From the NCBI RefSeq assembly GCF_900112845.1, contig NZ_FONG01000002.1, forward strand, positions 310,001-374,000: 64,000 nt of DNA. Reading direction: 5' to 3'. Position 1 is the first letter of the stretch; each line of letters starts with the position of its first letter. The DNA is from Actinacidiphila alni. Lineage in GTDB: Bacteria > Actinomycetota > Actinomycetes > Streptomycetales > Streptomycetaceae. Both the position numbers and the translations under genes were made by a program. The notes below the pieces were generated by a model. That model was not told the origin of the DNA. It did not search any database and saw only the letters and a list, made by a program, of their open reading frames with translations. Positions 59,550 through 64,000 of the stretch are shown here, piece after piece.

Positions 59550-61316
59550 ATGGCAGCAGACAGCGACGGCGCCCCCGGACCGCTGAACGGCACGGGCGGT
59601 CCGGGCGGCTCGGGCGGCCCTGACGGGTCGCCCACCCTCAGCTTCCAGGTCATCGCCTCGCAGATCACCCTGCGGCTGCCCGAGCTGCTGGAAGCCGTCG
59701 TGTCGGTCGGCACCGGCATCGAGCTGCACACCACGCTGCGCCGGATCGTGGAGACCGCCGCTGAGCTGGCCGACGCCCGTTACGCCGCGCTCGGCGTCCT
59801 GGACGCCGATGGCACCGGCCTCGCCGACTTCATCACATACGGCATCGGCGAGACCGACGCGGCCCGGATGGGCGCGCTGCCGGACGGCCACGCCGGTCTG
59901 CTCGGTGAGCTGATCAAGCACCCGGTGCCGCTGCGCCTGGCCGATCTGTCCGCCGACGACCGTTCGGTGGGCCTGCCGCCCGGCCACCCGCCGATGAAGA
60001 CCTTCGTGGGCGTCCCGATCCGCGTGCACACCGAGATCTTCGGCAATCTCTATCTGACCGAGAAGCGCGGCGGCTGGCAGTTCACCGACGAGGACACCCG
60101 CATGCTGCGGATCCTCGCCATGGAGGCCGGCATCGCGATCGGCAACGCGCGGCTGTACGAGTCCGCCCGGCAGCGCGAGCACTGGATCAGCGGCGCCGCC
60201 GCCGTCACCACGGCGCTGCTCACCGGGGACGCCGCCGACGACGCGCTGGACGTCGTCGCCGTGTGGGCGCGCAAGCTCGCCGAGTCCGCCGCCGCCCTGG
60301 TGCTGGCGCCGCGCGGGAGTGACAGCGGCCTGGAGGTGGTGGCGGCGTCGGCGGCCGACCCCGAGGGCATGGTCGGCACCGTCATCCCGGCCGAGAACCC
60401 CATCGTGGCGCAGCTGTTGAACGGCGAGCCGGTCTTCGTGGACGACGCCGCCTCCGACCCGCGCACCACGACGCGGCTGGCACAGCGCTTCGGTCCGACG
60501 ATGATGCTCCCGTTGCAGAGCAACGACCGGGTGATCGGCATCCTGGCGCTGCCCCGGCCGCCGGGCGGCCGTCCGTTCAGCGAGACCGAACGCGTCCTGG
60601 CCACCCAGTTCGCCGCTCAGGCCGCGCTCGCCCTCGTCCTGGCCGACGTGCAGCGCGACCGCGAACGCCTCGCGGTCTACGAGGACCGCGACCGGATCGC
60701 CCGCGATCTGCACGACCTGGTGATCCAGCGTCTGTTCGCCACCGGCATGATGCTGGAGGGCGCGGGCCGGCGGGCCCGCACCCCCGAGGTCATCGAGCGG
60801 ATCGGTCACGCCGTGGACGAACTCGACGCCACCATCCAGGAAGTGCGCACCGCGATCTACGCCCTCCAGCAGGGCCCGGGCGACGACGCCGCCCATTCCG
60901 GTCTGCGGGCCCGCGCGCTGCGCGAAGTCGGCACGGCAGCCGTGCCGTTGGGCTTCCAGCCGTCCGTGCGCTTCGTCGGCGCCGTGGACGCGCTCGTCGG
61001 CGAACCGGTCGGCAAGAATCTCGTCGCCGCCCTGCGCGAGGTCCTCTCCAACGCCTTCCGGCACGCCCGCGCCTCCCGGATCGACGTGACGGTCGACGCC
61101 ACCGCCGCCCTCCCCGACGGCGCCCCCGCCGTCCGCCTGACCGCCACCGACGACGGCGTCGGCATCCCCGAGGGCGGGCGCCGCAGCGGCCTGCGCAATC
61201 TCGCTCGTCGCGCCGGCTCGCTCGGCGGCTCCAGTACGTATGGGCCGGGGCCGGACGGCACCGGTACGACGGTGGTGTGGGAGGCCCCGCTCCGGACTCC
61301 GTCCCAGCCCGACTGA
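59550..61316 (+). CDS. GAF-domain sensor histidine kinase, DevS/DosS-like
   Basis: 588 residues from ATG 59550 (MAADSDGAPG). Tandem GAF domains (~55-200 and ~225-365). A HisKA_3 domain has the phospho-acceptor His388 in RIARDLHDLVIQRLF. The HATPase domain has LREVLSNAFRHARAS and ATDDGVGIPEGGRRSGLRNL. In GAF1, GLPPGHPPMKTFVGVPI places His146 at the position of haem ligand His149 of mycobacterial DevS, so O2/redox sensing is plausible. No response regulator gene is adjacent in the window. It follows cydDC on the same strand. Start has CTCGGGGGC upstream. Confidence 0.9.
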   Translation: MAADSDGAPGPLNGTGGPGGSGGPDGSPTLSFQVIASQITLRLPELLEAVVSVGTGIELHTTLRRIVETAAELADARYAALGVLDADGTGLADFITYGIGETDAARMGALPDGHAGLLGELIKHPVPLRLADLSADDRSVGLPPGHPPMKTFVGVPIRVHTEIFGNLYLTEKRGGWQFTDEDTRMLRILAMEAGIAIGNARLYESARQREHWISGAAAVTTALLTGDAADDALDVVAVWARKLAESAAALVLAPRGSDSGLEVVAASAADPEGMVGTVIPAENPIVAQLLNGEPVFVDDAASDPRTTTRLAQRFGPTMMLPLQSNDRVIGILALPRPPGGRPFSETERVLATQFAAQAALALVLADVQRDRERLAVYEDRDRIARDLHDLVIQRLFATGMMLEGAGRRARTPEVIERIGHAVDELDATIQEVRTAIYALQQGPGDDAAHSGLRARALREVGTAAVPLGFQPSVRFVGAVDALVGEPVGKNLVAALREVLSNAFRHARASRIDVTVDATAALPDGAPAVRLTATDDGVGIPEGGRRSGLRNLARRAGSLGGSSTYGPGPDGTGTTVVWEAPLRTPSQPD

Positions 61317-61340
61317 CGTGTTCGGTAAGGGAGTTGGCGC

Positions 61341-62228
61341 TCAGCCGCGCCGGGCGGCAAGGATCCGCTCGATGACCCGGGCCACGCCGTCCTCGTCGTT
61401 GGACGCCGTCCGGTGCGTGGTCGCCTCCAGCACCCGCGGGTGGGCGTTGGCGACGGCGTACGACGTACCGGCCCAGCTCAGCATCGCCAGATCGTTCGGC
61501 ATGTCCCCGAAGGCGACGACCTCCGCGGCCGTCACACCGCGCTCCGCGCAACATCGCGCCAGCGTCGTCGCCTTGCTGACGCCCGTACCGCTGATCTCCA
61601 GCAGCGCGCTCTCCGCGGACCGGGTGATCTCACCGTACAGGCCCGCCACTTCGAGGCCGATCGCCAGGAATTCGTCGGGGTCGACCGAGGGGTGCTTGGC
61701 CAGCAGCTTCAGCAGCGGCTGTCCCGCGGCGCGCACCGAGAGCAGTTCCTCGATCGGTGCGGTGGGCCCGAAGTCCGGTTCGATCCGCGGGTATTCGGGC
61801 TCGCGGTAGAAGGTGTCGACGCGTTCGACGGCGAAGTACGTGCCCGGCACGGCGGCGCGCAGCGCGTGCGCGGCGGCCAGCGCCTCGTCCTCCGGCAGCG
61901 GGAACGCCTCGATCAACTCGCCCTTGTGCAGGTCGTACACAGCGGCGCCGTTGGCCAGGATGGCCATCCCGTGCCCCGCCAGGTGCTCGGCGACCGTGCC
62001 CATCCAGCGCGCGGGCCGCCCGGTGACGAAGAAGACCTCGATTCCCGCGGCCTCCGCGTCGGTGAGCGCCGCGACCGTACGCGGGGACACCGTCTTGTCA
62101 CCGTGCAGCAGCGTGCCGTCGAGATCGGTGGCGATCAGCCGTGGCGACGGGAGGGAGTAGGAGGCGGCTGCGGACGGCTCGTCGTCCGCGGGTCGTGGTT
62201 GCCCGCTGGGCTCGGTGGCTGAGGTCAC
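61341..62228 (-). CDS. Cof-type HAD phosphatase
   Basis: 295 residues from GTG 62228 (MTSATEPSGQ), AAGGATGG upstream; ATG 62246 is an alternative. HAD motif I is RLIATDLDGTLL with the nucleophilic Asp, motif II FFVTGRP, motif III KLLAK, and motif IV FGDMPNDLAML. The C2B-type cap is between them. Such enzymes hydrolyse sugar phosphates or flavin/nucleotide phosphates; the substrate is unknown. It converges with the kinase gene. Confidence 0.9.
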   Translation of the reverse strand: MTSATEPSGQPRPADDEPSAAASYSLPSPRLIATDLDGTLLHGDKTVSPRTVAALTDAEAAGIEVFFVTGRPARWMGTVAEHLAGHGMAILANGAAVYDLHKGELIEAFPLPEDEALAAAHALRAAVPGTYFAVERVDTFYREPEYPRIEPDFGPTAPIEELLSVRAAGQPLLKLLAKHPSVDPDEFLAIGLEVAGLYGEITRSAESALLEISGTGVSKATTLARCCAERGVTAAEVVAFGDMPNDLAMLSWAGTSYAVANAHPRVLEATTHRTASNDEDGVARVIERILAARRG

Positions 62229-62497
62229 GGGGCCATCCTTGCGCATCCTTGCCCCGCCCGCACAAAAGTGCGGATACCTGCTCAGCCGAGCCTGTTCCGG
62301 CCGCGATTCCGGCTTGATCCCGTCGGTGGTGGCTGCTCTGCTGCTGTGTTCTCCTGCTGCTCTTTCGTGGCCGCGCCGTCAGGCGCGGAAGTCTGTGGGT
62401 GGTACGTGGCTGTGCTGGTCCTGCTGGTCGTACGGGTCCTGCTGGTTCTGCTGAAGAAACGTCATGGGTACTGCGTCGTGCGGTCGTACGGAGCTGC

Positions 62498-62944
62498 TCA
62501 GCGGACGAGTGCCGCGTTCTCGTGCGCGCGCCGGGCGTTCTCGTCGGCCGCCGTCAGGGCGTGGTCGGCCAGGGCGGTGTTCGCGGTGAACGGCGGGGTG
62601 TCCGAGACGTCGAGGCCGGCGCCGATGCTGCGGGCGGAGGGGGAGGAGCCGTGCGCCTCGGCGCGGATGCGCTGCTTCATCGTCGGCGGCAGTGTCCGGC
62701 CGCCGGGCCTGGGCGCGGGCAGGTACGCCGCGCATCCCGGTGTCCTGGTGGGGATCGGTTCGGCCGGCGCGGCCGTACCGGAGACCGTCCCGCGGGCCGG
62801 GACGGCGGCGGGGGTGGCGGCCGGGATCTGCGCGGCGGCCCGGGCGGTGCGGGCGGGAGTGGCGAAGCCGAGCCCGGCGACGCACTTGAGGAGCACGCTG
62901 ACGAAGGCGCTCCAGAAGGCGGTGACGTTCTTGATGACGTTCAT
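62498..62944 (-). CDS. small protein with a hydrophobic N-terminus (DUF6344-like)
   Basis: 148 residues from ATG 62944 (MNVIKNVTAFWSAFVSVLLK), GAGAGGTC upstream. The hydrophobic stretch at ~9-30 could be a signal or anchor; then an Ala/Pro/Thr-rich region (~35-85) and a C-terminal conserved-looking part (PTMKQRIRAEAHG, RSIGAGLDVSDTPPF, ENARRAHENAAL). It resembles streptomycete proteins I remember under DUF6344, without known function. Upstream ~150 bp are AT-richer and probably contain its promoter. Confidence 0.65.
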   Translation of the reverse strand: MNVIKNVTAFWSAFVSVLLKCVAGLGFATPARTARAAAQIPAATPAAVPARGTVSGTAAPAEPIPTRTPGCAAYLPAPRPGGRTLPPTMKQRIRAEAHGSSPSARSIGAGLDVSDTPPFTANTALADHALTAADENARRAHENAALVR

Positions 62945-63094
62945 GACCTCTCGATTCCTCGGTGCGGAAAATCTGACTTCTCCGATCATGAGGAAGACGG
63001 CACGGATTCCCAGGAAGCGCACCTCGGATTCGCGGATATACACACAAACGCCACCTGTTCGGACCAATCAGGCCGCCCGCGCCGGCGCCCGCGA

Positions 63095-63976
63095 TCAGCC
63101 CCGCCGCACCGCGGGCCCGGACCGTACGGCGCCGGGCGCGGCCCGCCACTGCGCCGTGGTCCGCTCACCGCCGAGCCGCCGCGACCAGTACAGATGCTGC
63201 GCCACGATCAGCGGGCCGAGCGCCGTCAGCAACGGGAATCCGCTGGTCAGCGCCCCGACGGCGAAGAGCGCACTGATCGCGCCCGTCACCGCCACCCCCA
63301 CCGCGCCCGCCATCAGCGCCGCGCCCCGCCCGTACGCCTTGGCCGCGACCAGCGGGAACAGCACGAGCAGCAGTAGGTCGCCGAGGCCGACCGACACCGG
63401 GTGCTGGCCGCCCGTCAGGGCGAGCATCGGCGCGAAGGGGCGGCCCTGGACGCGGGTCGCGAACCGCAGCGTGACGTCGGTGAGCGCGGTCGCCACCAGG
63501 TCGTAGCAGGTCAGGGCGGCCGCGAGGGCGGCGACATGGGCGGCGCGCATACCGCTCTGCGTCCACAGATTGGCCACGCCGACCACCGCGACGGCGATCA
63601 GCAGATCCGTACCGACGCGTACGCCCGTCGGCCGGTCGTGCAGCAGCGCCGTCACGGCGCACCCGGCGGCGGCGAGCAGCCACGTCGTCGCCGTGGCCCA
63701 TCCCGCACCCGGCCACCGCGCGGCCACCACCGGCGCGAGCGTGAACTGCACCGCCAGGCCCAGCACCACCCCGAACACCGCGGCCACCGCCGTGCCCGGC
63801 AGCTCCAGATAGAGCAGCGGAGCCAGCACGATGCCGACGCACAGCAGCACGATGTCGGCCGGTTCGTAGACGCCGACCGGCGGCCGGGGCATCCGCACCC
63901 GGGCCAGATAGGTGCCCGCCACCGCCATCACCAGCGCGACGCAGCCGCTCAGTGCGGCGAGCGCGACCCCGCTCAT
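63095..63976 (-). CDS. nine-helix membrane protein with presenilin-like YD and GLGD motifs
   Basis: 293 residues from ATG 63976 (MSGVALAALSGC). About nine hydrophobic helices: ~3-25, 40-58, 62-82, 92-112, 122-140, 146-166, 192-215, 218-243 and 246-265. Helix 6 has CYDLVATALTDV (Y158, D159), helix 7 has SVGLGDLLLLVLFP (G197-D200), and a PLL (248-250) stands at helix 9. In presenilin and signal-peptide peptidase the catalytic Asp residues are in YD of TM6 and GxGD of TM7, with PAL near TM9. Proteolytic function is inferred from these motifs and topology only. No neighbouring gene suggests a substrate. Confidence 0.75.
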   Translation of the reverse strand: MSGVALAALSGCVALVMAVAGTYLARVRMPRPPVGVYEPADIVLLCVGIVLAPLLYLELPGTAVAAVFGVVLGLAVQFTLAPVVAARWPGAGWATATTWLLAAAGCAVTALLHDRPTGVRVGTDLLIAVAVVGVANLWTQSGMRAAHVAALAAALTCYDLVATALTDVTLRFATRVQGRPFAPMLALTGGQHPVSVGLGDLLLLVLFPLVAAKAYGRGAALMAGAVGVAVTGAISALFAVGALTSGFPLLTALGPLIVAQHLYWSRRLGGERTTAQWRAAPGAVRSGPAVRRG

Positions 63977-64000
63977 GCCGTCGCCGCCCTGGCGGTCTCC

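Noticed and set aside
58905-61064. Long minus-strand open frame across cydDC and the sensor kinase
   Set aside because: Both plus-strand genes have complete catalytic motifs and the minus frame has none.

Overview
The window is high-GC DNA from a streptomycete (Streptomyces or a close relative; species not determined). Evidence: GTG and TTG starts, G/C at third codon positions, Pro/Gly/Gln-rich tails on otherwise conserved proteins, parS palindromes scattered through the region, Streptomyces-type DnaA boxes, and gene order. The order murJ, DUF6049, cca, ino1-padR, PBP, GT87, femX, rpsF-ssb-rpsR-rplI, MATE, dnaB, then thiC, hisC and cydABCD is the conserved replication-origin-proximal arm of Streptomyces chromosomes as I remember it from S. 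coelicolor. oriC itself is not in the window.

Layout. 1-7.2 kb: cell-envelope block on the minus strand (kinase-like protein, MurJ, DUF6049 protein) and the CCA-adding enzyme on the plus strand. 7.2-10.9 kb: three parS-like palindromes, an MFS pump, and a padR-ino1 operon preceded by a 13-bp-phased operator array. 10.9-17.5 kb: bifunctional penicillin-binding protein with a candidate sigma-E promoter, GT87 glycosyltransferase, then femX with an alanine-racemase-like partner. 17.6-24.7 kb: small membrane protein, rpsF-ssb-rpsR-rplI operon with a strong terminator, MATE pump, a DnaA-box cluster, and dnaB interrupted in its P-loop by a 415-residue intein. 24.7-45.2 kb: accessory metabolism and regulation (RibD-type reductase, PH-domain membrane protein, secreted GH3 beta-glucosidase, methyltransferase, beta-lactamase-fold hydrolase, MFS/MarR pair, flavohaemoglobin-like protein, two Nudix hydrolases, cystathionine gamma-lyase, holin-like protein, cupin, YibE/F protein, TPP riboswitch plus thiC, and a decayed uridine-kinase-like gene). 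45.4-51.4 kb: three regulators (LuxR-type, MmyB-like XRE, LacI), a repeat-bearing membrane protein and a metallophosphoesterase. 51.7-64 kb: hisC, a Rex-type operator and cydA-cydB-cydDC, a DevS-like GAF histidine kinase, a Cof-type HAD phosphatase, a small hydrophobic-N-terminus protein, and a nine-helix membrane protein.

Functional threads. Murein synthesis is dense (MurJ, PBP, FemX, GT87). Replication and segregation are represented by dnaB, ssb, DnaA boxes and parS sites. The bd-oxidase genes lie beside a sensor kinase whose first GAF domain has the histidine context of haem-binding DevS, which suggests linked oxygen/redox control.

Most interesting: (i) the 293-residue nine-helix protein at 63095-63976 carries YD in helix 6, GLGD in helix 7 and a PxL near helix 9, the layout of presenilin/SPP intramembrane aspartyl proteases; (ii) the DnaB intein starts with Ala and has the Trp/Cys/Thr triad of class 3 inteins, plus a Cys-rich zinc-ribbon-like insertion in its endonuclease; (iii) phased operator arrays at 10572-10644 (13-bp pitch) and 39761-39835 (mostly 11-bp pitch); (iv) a perfect consensus parS site containing the probable GTG start of cydDC.
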